This document shows, piece after piece, positions 15,979 to 24,422 of a stretch of DNA of 33,365 nucleotides (position 1 is its first letter; each line of letters opens with the position of its first letter). Origin of the DNA: Verrucomicrobiales bacterium (GTDB lineage: Bacteria > Verrucomicrobiota > Verrucomicrobiia > Limisphaerales > CANJXF01). A program made the position numbers and the translations under genes. The DNA lies in NCBI GenBank assembly GCA_947478865.1, contig CANJXF010000045.1:1-33365 (forward strand), written 5' to 3'. Under the pieces are notes generated by a model that was not told where the DNA came from, did no database searches, and worked only from the letters and a program-made list of their open reading frames with translations.

Positions 15979-16146
15979 TCAGAGGTGATTGGAGAAATAG
16001 ATCGCCATTCCAACCAGCGTGGAGACGACCGCCCCGATGAACAGCGACCATTTCACATTCCGGTAGTATCGATTGCGATTACCCTCACCGGAGATGGGAA
16101 ACAGATAATAAAGATCCCGTGACTTATCCTTCTTCTTGGAAAACAC
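15979..16146 (-). CDS. Small single-pass membrane protein, 55 residues
   Basis: A short frame just upstream of the ABC ATPase. From a GTG at 16146 it encodes a basic N-terminus (FSKKKDKSRDLYYLFP), a linker with GNRNRYYRNVKW, one hydrophobic helix (SLFIGAVVSTLVGMAIYF) and a stop at 15981-15979, three bases before the ATPase ATG. The positive-inside pattern puts the N-terminus in the cytoplasm. The frame's amino-acid content is protein-like, and the coupling to a real gene supports it. The start is uncertain: GGAGG lies 16 bases upstream of the GTG, further than usual, and no in-frame ATG exists. No family name is assigned. Confidence 0.65.
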   Translation of the reverse strand: MFSKKKDKSRDLYYLFPISGEGNRNRYYRNVKWSLFIGAVVSTLVGMAIYFSNHL

Positions 16147-16245
16147 GGGGCGATGTAATGAACCTCCGCGAATTTTGTCAATCCGACATTCAACGAAACT
16201 CGTTTAATTTGCCCGGTTAGATTCGCTGAAGCGGATTTGCTGTTG

Positions 16246-16261
16246 TCTTTGAATTCAAAGA
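16246..16261. promoter_or_regulatory. Perfect 16-bp palindrome, candidate operator
   Basis: TCTTTGAATTCAAAGA reads the same on both strands. It lies between the divergent small membrane protein (start 16146) and L,D-transpeptidase (start 16285), 23 bases before the latter start, where a dimeric repressor could act. No second copy was noticed in the window. The rest of 16147-16284 shows nothing else. Confidence 0.35.
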
Positions 16262-16284
16262 TTCGCAACATCGGCACGCACCGA

Positions 16285-17094
16285 ATGAACAACCATTCAG
16301 CCGTAATAATAAAAATCCGCTCTACGTTACTGCTGGCGATTATTTGTTCGATCATGACTTCGAACCTCTTTTCTCAAACAAAATCCGCCTCTGAAATATT
16401 GAAAGAATCGCGCCAAATGCTGTTGGTCACGACTGCGGATTGGAATGAGGTTCACGGCGTGCTCCGGCTTTTCGAGCGGGAAAATTCAATCGCAAATTGG
16501 CGCGAGGTTGGCTCGAAGAGCGAGATCGTCGTGGGCCGCAGCGGCCTCGCGTGGGGCAGGGGATTGCACCCAGCAGCGACCGTGGGACCGCAAAAAAAAG
16601 AGGGCGACGGCAAAAGCCCCGCCGGAGTTTTTCGACTGTCATCCGCATTCGGCTTCGCTTCCGCAGCCGAGATGAAAGCTTTAAAAATTCCCTACGTCCG
16701 GGAAACCGGCGCGATGGAGTGTGTCGATGACGTGCAATCCAAGTATTACAATTCGATCGTCGATCGGAATCAAATCACGAACGTCGATTGGAACAGCTCT
16801 GAGAGAATGCTCGCCGTCGGCGAACAATATCGGCTCGGCATTGTCGTGGATCACAACGTCGAGCCGCGGGTTTCCGGGCAGGGCTCGTGCATCTTCGTTC
16901 ACATCTGGAAAGGAGACGGAAGCGGCACCAGCGGATGCACCGCCATGGAGAAAGCGGCCCTGGAAAAACTCGTCTCATGGCTCGACGCAAAGGCTAATCC
17001 TGTTCTCGTGCAACTCCCCGAGGCGCAGTTCCGTCGTGTGCAGGGCGATTGGCAATTGCCGAAAATAAAACTGGCCGCGGCCCAGGCGCGTTGA
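16285..17094 (+). CDS. L,D-transpeptidase (YkuD-type) family protein
   Basis: A 269-residue exported protein of the L,D-transpeptidase catalytic family, which makes 3-3 cross-links in peptidoglycan or attaches proteins to it. A signal peptide or anchor occupies about residues 8-30 (STLLLAIICSIM). The domain shows GDGKSPAGVF at 107-116, CVDDVQSKYYN near 146-156, His206 in FVHIWKG and the catalytic Cys218 in GSGTSGCTAM. This spacing is of the wall-modifying subgroup with the TSGC ending rather than SHGC. The ATG at 16285 is preferred over a TTG at 16237 because it directly precedes the signal sequence. It is the first gene of an apparent four-gene operon; the SpmAB gene follows 16 bases later. 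Confidence 0.88.
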   Translation: MNNHSAVIIKIRSTLLLAIICSIMTSNLFSQTKSASEILKESRQMLLVTTADWNEVHGVLRLFERENSIANWREVGSKSEIVVGRSGLAWGRGLHPAATVGPQKKEGDGKSPAGVFRLSSAFGFASAAEMKALKIPYVRETGAMECVDDVQSKYYNSIVDRNQITNVDWNSSERMLAVGEQYRLGIVVDHNVEPRVSGQGSCIFVHIWKGDGSGTSGCTAMEKAALEKLVSWLDAKANPVLVQLPEAQFRRVQGDWQLPKIKLAAAQAR

Positions 17095-17110
17095 ACCAAA
17101 TGCTTTTCTC

Positions 17111-18478
17111 ATGCTGAACTACATCTGGCTTGGACTTGTTTTGCTCGCCGTAATCATCGGCGGCTATAACGGCAATTTGGATCAGGTGACCAAGGGTGGA
17201 TTCGACATGGCGGAAACCGCGGTTATGAAAATCGCGCTGCCACTTTCCGCGATCATGACGATTTGGCTGGGCGTGATGCGGCTGGCCGAAAAATCAGGGC
17301 TCGTTCTCATCCTGGCCCGCGCCATGCGACCCGTCATGCGCTGGCTTTTCCCGCAAGTTCCCGCAGATCATCCCGCGATGGGAGCGATGCTGATGAACAT
17401 TGCCGCCAACATGCTCGGCTTGAGCAATGCCGCCACCCCTCTCGGGCTGCGGGCTATGGCGCATCTGCAAAAACTCAATCACCATCCCGGAACCGCCACG
17501 AATGCGATGTGCATGTTCCTGACAATCAACACCAGCTCCGTGCAACTCATTCCGGCAACCGCCGTCGGAATTCTTGCCGTCGCGGGTGCGGCGAATCCAA
17601 CATCCATTGTCGGCACCGCATTTCTCGCCACGATTTGTTCGACTGCCGTTGGAATCGCCTCGGCGAAACTTTTCGAAAAACGGGGCGTCTTTCGAGCCGG
17701 CGAAGAACCAGTTCAACCAGCAGCATCAGACGCCGCCGGAGAGGGCGACGCGCCGATGGACATCTTCGTCGAACCGGCGAAGACGACCAAAGGTGGCAAG
17801 GTTCTCCTCGCGTTCTTCATCGCTTTCTTTACCTATATTTTCATCACGCTCGTTTTTCCGAACTGGCGTTTGCAGAATCTGTTTCCGAACGTTTTTCCGC
17901 AGATGTCCGTGGTGAAAGAGAGTTCTCCGATTCCGCAGAATGCTTTTATAAAAGTCGTCCAGGCGATTTCGCTGTTGGCGATCCCGTTTTTCCTCTCGTT
18001 TTTTCCACTCTACGCGGCTCTGCGACGCGTAAAAGTGTACGAAGAATTTGTGGAAGGCGCCAAAGAAGGATTCCAAGTCGCCATTCGAATCATTCCATTC
18101 CTCGTCGCCATTCTGACGGCGGTCGGGATGTTTCGGGGCGCAGGAGGAATCGATTTACTCACGAAAATTCTGAGGCCCGCATTGGATTTCATCCATTTCC
18201 CGACGGAATTGCTCCCGCTGGTTTTGATGCGTCCGTTGAGCGGCAGTGGCAGTATCGCCCTGGTTTCTGATCTCGTGAAAAACTTTGGTCCAGACCACCT
18301 CTTCAGTCTGATGGGCGCGACGATCCTGGGCAGTACGGAAACGACGTTCTATGTCATCGCGGTCTATTTTGGTGCGGTAGGAATTCGTCGAAGCCGCCAC
18401 GCGGTCGCTGCCGGATTGCTGGCGGATATTGCCGGAGTCATCGCCTCAATCATCATTTGTCGAATGATGTTCAGCTAA
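17111..18478 (+). CDS. Fused SpmA/SpmB-like nucleoside-recognition (Gate) domain membrane protein
   Basis: A 455-residue polytopic membrane protein made of two Gate/nucleoside-recognition domains. The first half matches SpmA (GGFDMAETAVMKIALPLSAIM, then NIAANMLGLSNAATPLGLRAM and TINTSSVQLIP). A charged linker of about 50 residues (EEPVQPAASDAAGEGD) joins it to the second half, matching SpmB (VEGAKEGFQVAIRIIPFLVAI, MRPLSGSGSIALV, GSTETTFYVIAVYFGAVGIRR). In Bacillus these are separate spore-maturation proteins; fused forms are known in non-spore-forming bacteria, where the role is unclear. It lies between an L,D-transpeptidase and an amino-acid permease, which suggests an envelope-related function. 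Confidence 0.9.
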   Translation: MLNYIWLGLVLLAVIIGGYNGNLDQVTKGGFDMAETAVMKIALPLSAIMTIWLGVMRLAEKSGLVLILARAMRPVMRWLFPQVPADHPAMGAMLMNIAANMLGLSNAATPLGLRAMAHLQKLNHHPGTATNAMCMFLTINTSSVQLIPATAVGILAVAGAANPTSIVGTAFLATICSTAVGIASAKLFEKRGVFRAGEEPVQPAASDAAGEGDAPMDIFVEPAKTTKGGKVLLAFFIAFFTYIFITLVFPNWRLQNLFPNVFPQMSVVKESSPIPQNAFIKVVQAISLLAIPFFLSFFPLYAALRRVKVYEEFVEGAKEGFQVAIRIIPFLVAILTAVGMFRGAGGIDLLTKILRPALDFIHFPTELLPLVLMRPLSGSGSIALVSDLVKNFGPDHLFSLMGATILGSTETTFYVIAVYFGAVGIRRSRHAVAAGLLADIAGVIASIIICRMMFS

Positions 18479-18480
18479 TT

Positions 18481-19923
18481 ATGTCCGGCCAAAAAACCCA
18501 ACTCGTCCGAGGTCTTGTCTTTCGCGACACCACAGCGCTCGTCGTTGGCACGATCATTGGCACCGGGGTTTTTTTGAAGACCGCGAAAATGGCGCAAGCC
18601 GTCGGTTCGCCCCAACTCGTGTTGCTCGCTTGGATTGCGGCGGGAATTTTGTCCCTCGCTGGCGCGCTCACTTATGCTGAATTAGGCGCGATGCTTCCCA
18701 AGGCGGGGGGAGAATACGTTTTCCTCCGCGCGGCTTACGGCGATCTGCCCGCGTTCCTTTTTGGCTGGATGCGAATTGTTGTCGGCTCCACGGGTTCGAT
18801 TGCCATTTTCGGAGTCGCTTTCGCCACATTTCTTTCCGCGCTGGTGCCGCTGAAAACGGTTTGGGCCGAGAAAACATTTATGCTGCTCGGCCAAAAAATC
18901 GATTGGCAATTCGGAGAAAAACAACTTGTCGCCGTCGGAATTATTCTCCTCTTTTCTGCCATCAATTGTCTGCGCGTTGTTTTCGGCGGACGGATTCAAT
19001 CCTTCCTCACTTCCGCGAAGGTTCTCGGCATCGCGGCGATTGTTTTCGGAGTGTTTTTCTTTGCGCCTGCGGCGACCTGGGAGAATTTCCGTCTGCCCGC
19101 CGGGTCGAGCAATTGGACCGGGTTCTCGGCCTTCGGCGCCGCAATGCTTGCCGCTCTCTGGGCTTTTGATGGCTGGAACAACATGCCGATGGTTGCTGGC
19201 GAAGTGAAAGACCCCGGCCGAAACATCCCGCGCGCGCTGATCGTGGGAATGTTCATTGTGCTCCTCGTTTATGGACTGGCGAACCTCGCCTACTTTTACG
19301 CGCTGCCGTTTGGAGAGATTCTGACCTCCAATTCCACGGCGCATCGCGATGCCTTGCCCGTTGCCAGCAAGGCCGCGATTGCTTTCCTCGGCGAACGCGG
19401 GCCGGCTCTGGTTTCCATCGCGTTTTTAATTTCCACCATTGGTGTTCTAAACGGTTCAATCCTGACCAGCGCGCGAATCCCTTTTGCCATGGCCTGCGAC
19501 GGCCTTTTCTTTTCGCGCTTCGCGGAGCTAAGCCGGCTAAGCGCTGTTCCCGTGGCCGCAATTTCCCTCCAGGCCGTTTGGGCGAGCGTCCTCGCAATTT
19601 CGGGAACGTTCGATCAACTGACGGATTACGTTGTCTTTGCCGGTTGGATTTTTTATGCCGCCACTACCGCTGCGGTTTTTGTGCTCAGGAAAAAACTGCC
19701 CGACGCACCGCGACCGTATCGCACGCTGGGATATCCTGTGGTTCCATTCATCTTCGTTCTAGTGGCCATTGCGCTGTTGATTAACACCTGGATCACCAGC
19801 CGGGTTGAATCGACCGCGGGCCTTGTCCTGATCGCCTTGGGGCTGCCGATTTATTTCTGGCAACGCGCCAGGAATCGCGCTGCCGCGCGTCAGCCCGAGG
19901 CAAAAGCCCCTGTTTCGGGATGA
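18481..19923 (+). CDS. APC-family amino acid permease
   Basis: A 480-residue membrane protein with about 12 helices. The first helix has the APC signature GTIIGTGVFLKT, and TM2-TM3 hold the YAELGAMLPKAGGEYVFLRAAYG segment typical of the amino acid-polyamine-organocation and LAT-like transporters. FDGWNNMP in the middle is the usual TM6 motif. The ATG at 18481 lies 2 bases after the SpmAB stop, and the TGA overlaps the next gene's ATG (ATGA), so the gene is embedded in the operon. It probably imports or exchanges an amino acid. Given its neighbours, a peptidoglycan-derived amino acid is an attractive but unproved substrate. Confidence 0.92.
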   Translation: MSGQKTQLVRGLVFRDTTALVVGTIIGTGVFLKTAKMAQAVGSPQLVLLAWIAAGILSLAGALTYAELGAMLPKAGGEYVFLRAAYGDLPAFLFGWMRIVVGSTGSIAIFGVAFATFLSALVPLKTVWAEKTFMLLGQKIDWQFGEKQLVAVGIILLFSAINCLRVVFGGRIQSFLTSAKVLGIAAIVFGVFFFAPAATWENFRLPAGSSNWTGFSAFGAAMLAALWAFDGWNNMPMVAGEVKDPGRNIPRALIVGMFIVLLVYGLANLAYFYALPFGEILTSNSTAHRDALPVASKAAIAFLGERGPALVSIAFLISTIGVLNGSILTSARIPFAMACDGLFFSRFAELSRLSAVPVAAISLQAVWASVLAISGTFDQLTDYVVFAGWIFYAATTAAVFVLRKKLPDAPRPYRTLGYPVVPFIFVLVAIALLINTWITSRVESTAGLVLIALGLPIYFWQRARNRAAARQPEAKAPVSG

Positions 19924-20678
19924 AACCGCTGGTTGTCGCCCTGTGGGTTTTCGGCTGTTCGTTGGCCATTGGCGCGACGAATCAATGCGAGTTTCGCGAT
20001 GGCGGAATTGTCCGCGGACCAAAGGATCAAAAAAAGATCGCCCTCGAATTCACGTCCGGAGGATTTGTCGAAGGCGGACAAATCATCCTCGATCAATTGG
20101 CGAAGCATCGCGCGAAGGCGTCATTCTTTTTCACGGGTGATTATTTTACCAATGCGGAAAACATCGTGCTCGCCAAGCGTATCATCAAAGAGGGCCATTA
20201 CCTCGGGCCGCATTCCGACACGCACCCGCTCTATTGCCCGTGGAGCGGCCCAAAAACCACGCTGGTGACCAGAGAGTTTTTCGCCAAAGACATCGAAAAT
20301 AATCTCAAAAAGATCGAGCGCCTTGGAGTGAAGCGAAAGCAGATGAAGTATTGGATCCCGCCGTTCGAACATTACAACAACGAGATCGTTGGCTGGAGCC
20401 GCGAGCTGGGTTTGACGTTGATAAACTTCTCGCCGGGCACCCGTTCAAATGCGGATTACACTGAGGACGACGCCAAGAACTTTGTTCCATCAAAGGTGAT
20501 CTATGACAGCATCATCAAGCAGGAACAATCTGACGGTTTGAATGGATTTCTCCTCCTGCTCCACTTCGGCGTCGGGCCGAGGCGCACCGACAAGATGCAC
20601 GATCGGTTCGGTGAATTGATGGATTATCTGGACCAGCGTGGCTACCAGTTCGTGCGCGTGGATGAATTGTTGCGCTGA
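19920..20678 (+). CDS. Exported polysaccharide deacetylase-like protein with altered motif 1
   Basis: A 252-residue protein with an N-terminal signal (LVVALWVFGCSLAIGA) and a NodB/CE4-like fold. The second motif is intact: GPHSDTHPLYCPW with His98 and His102 as metal ligands. ASFFFTGDYF precedes it and PPFEHYNNEIVGW corresponds to the later conserved motifs. The usual first motif TFDDG is replaced by FTSGG at residues 44-48, so the catalytic base and metal-binding Asp are missing. I recall related proteins with a similar substitution, so it may be a subfamily trait with different chemistry or only binding. Its ATG overlaps the permease stop by four bases, and it ends the operon. Confidence 0.82.
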   Translation: MKPLVVALWVFGCSLAIGATNQCEFRDGGIVRGPKDQKKIALEFTSGGFVEGGQIILDQLAKHRAKASFFFTGDYFTNAENIVLAKRIIKEGHYLGPHSDTHPLYCPWSGPKTTLVTREFFAKDIENNLKKIERLGVKRKQMKYWIPPFEHYNNEIVGWSRELGLTLINFSPGTRSNADYTEDDAKNFVPSKVIYDSIIKQEQSDGLNGFLLLLHFGVGPRRTDKMHDRFGELMDYLDQRGYQFVRVDELLR

Positions 20679-20723
20679 ACTTTGCCGCGGACATCCTGCG
20701 CCCAGCACGCTCCCTAACTTTGG

Positions 20724-23090
20724 CTAGGTTTTTTTCACCGCAAACCGCATCGCTATCTTTTTTCCTTTGAGTGAAGAAATGTCGAGCGTGCCTTTTTCAT
20801 CGATCTTAAATGGCGGATGAGGAATCGCCTCGGCCGAAATGATTTCGGCGGAGATAACTTTCCAACCATCCGGCACACGCACGCGAAGGAGAATTTTTTC
20901 CGCAACATTTCGCTCCGGCAATTCAAGATTCGCCAGCACTTCGCCTTGGCTCAATCTGGATTCCATGCTGAACGAAACGGGGCCGAAAGTCGTCGGCGCG
21001 CGTTCCACCCGGAATTTTTTGCCATCTTCCAACCAGCGCTTGGGCGTGGCGAAGGCGAGGCGCAAGGTGTCGGGCTTGCCGTCGTCGGATACATCCAGAT
21101 CCTGCACGAGCGCGTTGCGGAGCATGGAGAGGAAATGCGAATTCGCGGCGCTGTTTGGCGGCAAAGAGAAGAGCCGTCCGCGTTTGTCCAAGGGCTTGAG
21201 CGAAGCGCCTTCGCCGCAGATGAACGTGTTGCGGGTGAATCCTTGCGCGAGCATTCCGTAGAGCGAAACCAGCGCCCGCTCCGGATCGTCGCGGCGCAAT
21301 GTGTCGAGGGCGTAACGTGTTCCGTAGAGCGGGTTCAGTTTGTATTCCGTATCCCACCAGGTGTTGGACATGCCGCCGGAACGGAGCATGCCCATCGACA
21401 AACCGCCGTGTTGTTCCTGGTAATGCGGAAGCCAATTTTCCTCCGGGCTGCCCACGGGAAAAACTCCGGCCGCAATGGTGTAGCCGATGATGATATTCCA
21501 GTAACTGCCGATGCGAACGTCGCAGATTGGACTATGCACCGGTTCGTTTGTGTAGAGCGCAATCGGAACAAACGGAGGAGTCGTCGAACGGTTCGCGCTC
21601 TTGTCAATCGCAGTCAGGACAGTTTTGCGAAACTCGGTGGCGACTTGTCCGTAATGCTCGGCGGGTTGCGCCTCGCCAATCTCCGTGAGCGCCGTGCTGA
21701 GATCACGCAACGCACGCCAGCCTTTCGAATTCACGTTGAGACTTTGCACCGGCGTGTGGATGTCGCCGCAATATTGTTCCTTTGGAAAAAGTCCGTGATC
21801 GCCCGTGCGATTTTTATCGAGCCGCACGGCCTCCTTTTCCCAGCGCGGACGCATCTCCTGAAAGATCGATGCATCACGCGTTTGCCAATAGTAACGGCAA
21901 ATATTGTTCAACTTGAAACCGGCTTGATGAAACTCCAGGCCCTTGCGCGTGAAATCGAACAGCGGGCCGAGCAGGCGTTTCGTGTCGTTCTCGTAGCCCC
22001 AAACCATCATGGCGAGTGCGGCGTCGCTGCCTTCCGCCTCGTAAAGCGCGTCGTATTGATTGCCGGCGCTGTAGCGCATGCTGTTGCCATTGATCAGTTC
22101 AAAATTCTGCACCAGCAGGTGACGCCACGCGTTGTTGACGATTGGCTCGGGCGTTTCGACGTTCATGCCGCCGCCGAGAATTTTCTGCCAAACCTCGGAG
22201 CAAATTTTTCGTTGCGTCGCGAATGTCGTGCCGTCAATCGAGAACTTCGCCGTCTCCGCGAGCGGCTTGGTTGGAACGGCGATCGTGGCAAAATTGTTCG
22301 TGCCGAGCTTCGCCTGAATATTCGGGTAGCGCCATTTGCCCGCGTTATCGAGCGACTTCTTCCAGCTTTTATCGAAGTAGGCGAGCACCTGTCCCTTGTC
22401 GTTCGTGATCTTTCCATCCTCCACTTTCAAATCCGATTTGGAATCCAGCTCCAGCGTGATTATCCCCGCAGTTCCTTGCGCCAGATTGAATTTCGCAAAG
22501 ACCACCCCGTTGTCCGCGAGCGCAGGATCCGTGCTGGCGAAGGCTTCGAGCTGATAAATTTCCGGCGGGCGGTCAACGCGAACTTGCGAGACAGGAACCA
22601 TTCCTTCAGCGGCAATCGGCGATTGATGCAGGTAACGAAGCGTCACGATGGGCAGGTAACCTTCGGCCAATTCCGGCTCCCCTTGAAGTCGCTCGGGAAA
22701 TCGGCCGAAACCGAGTTCGTCCGGGCCGACGCGGAAAATGGCGGGCGTGCCGTTCTCCTTCCACTGACGTCCGCGCGCAAAGAGATTTACCCCGCTGCCG
22801 TTGGAAATCAGGCGCGCCTTCAACCGCGCGTTTGGCGCGCTCAGAACAATGGGATAGAAATGGAAATCGGCGTTGACGTAGCGCGGCGGCGGCAAAAGCT
22901 TCTCAAAGAATTCATAGCTCGGCCCGTTCGGTTCGCGCATGGCCGCTTCGCCCCACGCATCCGCTTTCGAATGCACCATCTCGTCCCACGACGGGAGGGT
23001 TTCTGATTCTGCGGAAATCGCCGAGGCGAGGATAAGAGAAAAGCCAACGGACGTTGCTGTTTTGAAATTCAGACGGCGGCACGAATACAT
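20724..23090 (-). CDS. Exported six-hairpin glycosidase-like protein
   Basis: A 788-residue protein with a Sec signal (hydrophobic VGFSLILASAISA after a basic start). The central part, about residues 320-660, looks like an (alpha/alpha)6 barrel of the six-hairpin glycosidase type: NNAWRHLLVQNFEL, YDALYEAEGSDAAL, YYWQTRDASIF, SYWNIIIGY and NTWWDTEYKLNPLYGTRYALD. An N-terminal beta region and a C-terminal beta domain flank it. No exact glycoside hydrolase family is assigned; an activity on rhamnose- or uronic-acid-containing polymers is possible. The ATG at 23090 directly precedes the signal peptide, so a frame extension to 23147 is discarded. It lies 81 bases downstream of the aminotransferase on the same strand and converges on the deacetylase-like gene. 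Confidence 0.78.
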   Translation of the reverse strand: MYSCRRLNFKTATSVGFSLILASAISAESETLPSWDEMVHSKADAWGEAAMREPNGPSYEFFEKLLPPPRYVNADFHFYPIVLSAPNARLKARLISNGSGVNLFARGRQWKENGTPAIFRVGPDELGFGRFPERLQGEPELAEGYLPIVTLRYLHQSPIAAEGMVPVSQVRVDRPPEIYQLEAFASTDPALADNGVVFAKFNLAQGTAGIITLELDSKSDLKVEDGKITNDKGQVLAYFDKSWKKSLDNAGKWRYPNIQAKLGTNNFATIAVPTKPLAETAKFSIDGTTFATQRKICSEVWQKILGGGMNVETPEPIVNNAWRHLLVQNFELINGNSMRYSAGNQYDALYEAEGSDAALAMMVWGYENDTKRLLGPLFDFTRKGLEFHQAGFKLNNICRYYWQTRDASIFQEMRPRWEKEAVRLDKNRTGDHGLFPKEQYCGDIHTPVQSLNVNSKGWRALRDLSTALTEIGEAQPAEHYGQVATEFRKTVLTAIDKSANRSTTPPFVPIALYTNEPVHSPICDVRIGSYWNIIIGYTIAAGVFPVGSPEENWLPHYQEQHGGLSMGMLRSGGMSNTWWDTEYKLNPLYGTRYALDTLRRDDPERALVSLYGMLAQGFTRNTFICGEGASLKPLDKRGRLFSLPPNSAANSHFLSMLRNALVQDLDVSDDGKPDTLRLAFATPKRWLEDGKKFRVERAPTTFGPVSFSMESRLSQGEVLANLELPERNVAEKILLRVRVPDGWKVISAEIISAEAIPHPPFKIDEKGTLDISSLKGKKIAMRFAVKKT

Positions 23091-23171
23091 CACGCGATTT
23101 TTACGAAGTCTTTTGGCAGATGCAAAAGGATTCTCAAACAATCTCAATCCGACTAGAATCGTTGGCGGCCG

Positions 23172-24350
23172 TTAGGATTTGGCCAAACTGCGGACAAACT
23201 TGTCGATTCGCTCGCAGCCTTTTTGCAGGTTTTCCATGCTGGTGGCGTAGCTGATGCGAATGTAATCGTCCGCGCCAAACGCGATTCCTGGAACCGCCGC
23301 GACTTTTTCCTGCTCCAAAAGCTTGGCGCAGAAATCCATGGACTTGAGGCCGGTCCTGGAAATGTTCGGGAAAAGGTAAAACGCGCCTTTGGAATTGACG
23401 CAGGAAATATTCGGAATACTGGTCAGTTTTGCGTGAGCATAGGCGCGGCGTTTCGCAAACTCCGCCAGCCAAACTTTCAAATGATCCTGCGGACCGGTCA
23501 ACGCGGCGACGCCGCCCTTTTGCGCGAACGAAGTGGGATTGCTCGTGCTGTGACTTTGAATCGCGTCAATCGCTTTTGCAATCGGCTCCGGCGCCGCCAG
23601 AAAACCGAGGCGCCAACCGGTCATCGACCATGCTTTCGCGAATCCGTGGACGACAATTGTGTGATCGTAATGCGCCTGGGAAAAACTCGCGACGCTGGTG
23701 TGAGTCGCTCCGTCGTAAAGAAGGTGCTCGTAAATTTCGTCGCTCATGATGAGCACGCCTTTTTCCACGCAGATGTCACCGAGCGCCTTGATTTCTTCGC
23801 GCGTGTAAACCGAGCCGGTAGGGTTGCTCGGCGAGTTCAAGACAAACAAACGAGTGCGCGGCGTGATGGCGTTGCGCAATTGTTCGGGACTTACTTTGAA
23901 TTCCGTTTTATCGCTCGTCTGCAGAATGACGGGAGTCGCCTCGGCGAGCTTCACCATCTCGGGGTAGCTCAGCCAATACGGCGCGGGAATGATCACTTCG
24001 TCGCCCGCCTGGCAGAGCGCGATCATGATGTTGTAGCAGGAATGCTTTCCGCCGCAGGAGATGATGATCTGCGATGGTTTGTAATTCAGCCCGTTCTCAC
24101 GCTTGAACTTGTCCGCCACGGCCTGGCGCAATTCGGGAATGCCGCTTGCCGGGGTGTATTTCGTGAATCCATCGTTCAGCGCTTTGATCGCGGCGTCCTT
24201 GATGTGCTGCGGCGTGTCGAAATCGGGTTCGCCGACGCCGAAGCCGACGACGTCAATGCCTTCGGCTTTCATCTGCTTGGCTTTCGAGTCGATGGCCAAA
24301 GTGATGGACGGAGTCAGTGACGCTGCGCGCTGCGCAATTTTGTAATTCAT
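23172..24350 (-). CDS. aspC: Pyridoxal-phosphate aspartate aminotransferase (class I)
   Basis: A 392-residue fold-type I aminotransferase, close to bacterial Ib-subgroup aspartate aminotransferases that exchange the amino group between aspartate and 2-oxoglutarate. Key sites: GVGEPDFDTP at 38-47, the SNPTG motif with Asn177, Asp204 and Tyr207 (SDEIY) contacting PLP, Lys239 in AKAWSMTGWRLG forming the Schiff base, and a substrate-binding Arg near the C-terminus (YIRISYA). The ATG at 24350 (MNYKIAQRA) gives the usual N-terminus; an in-frame start at 24368 is unlikely. The nearby pdxH makes its cofactor but is not in the same operon. Other amino donors are possible for this subgroup. Confidence 0.93.
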   Translation of the reverse strand: MNYKIAQRAASLTPSITLAIDSKAKQMKAEGIDVVGFGVGEPDFDTPQHIKDAAIKALNDGFTKYTPASGIPELRQAVADKFKRENGLNYKPSQIIISCGGKHSCYNIMIALCQAGDEVIIPAPYWLSYPEMVKLAEATPVILQTSDKTEFKVSPEQLRNAITPRTRLFVLNSPSNPTGSVYTREEIKALGDICVEKGVLIMSDEIYEHLLYDGATHTSVASFSQAHYDHTIVVHGFAKAWSMTGWRLGFLAAPEPIAKAIDAIQSHSTSNPTSFAQKGGVAALTGPQDHLKVWLAEFAKRRAYAHAKLTSIPNISCVNSKGAFYLFPNISRTGLKSMDFCAKLLEQEKVAAVPGIAFGADDYIRISYATSMENLQKGCERIDKFVRSLAKS

Positions 24351-24422
24351 AAAAACGAGCGCAAACAAATAACGAGCAAGACTGGGCGACGCAAGGGGAA
24401 TTCAGGCGCGCGTTCCTAGACG

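Noticed and set aside
20713-20735. CCTA...TAGG followed by seven Ts after the deacetylase-like gene
   Set aside because: The stem is only four AT/GC pairs with an eight-base loop; the T-run is attractive but the hairpin is too weak to call a terminator.
20817-23006. 729-codon open frame on the plus strand
   Set aside because: It lies entirely opposite the six-hairpin gene; it is rich in Arg and lacks any recognisable motif, as expected for a shadow frame in GC-rich DNA.
23223-24320. 365-codon open frame on the plus strand
   Set aside because: Antisense shadow of the aspartate aminotransferase, whose catalytic motifs are all intact on the minus strand.
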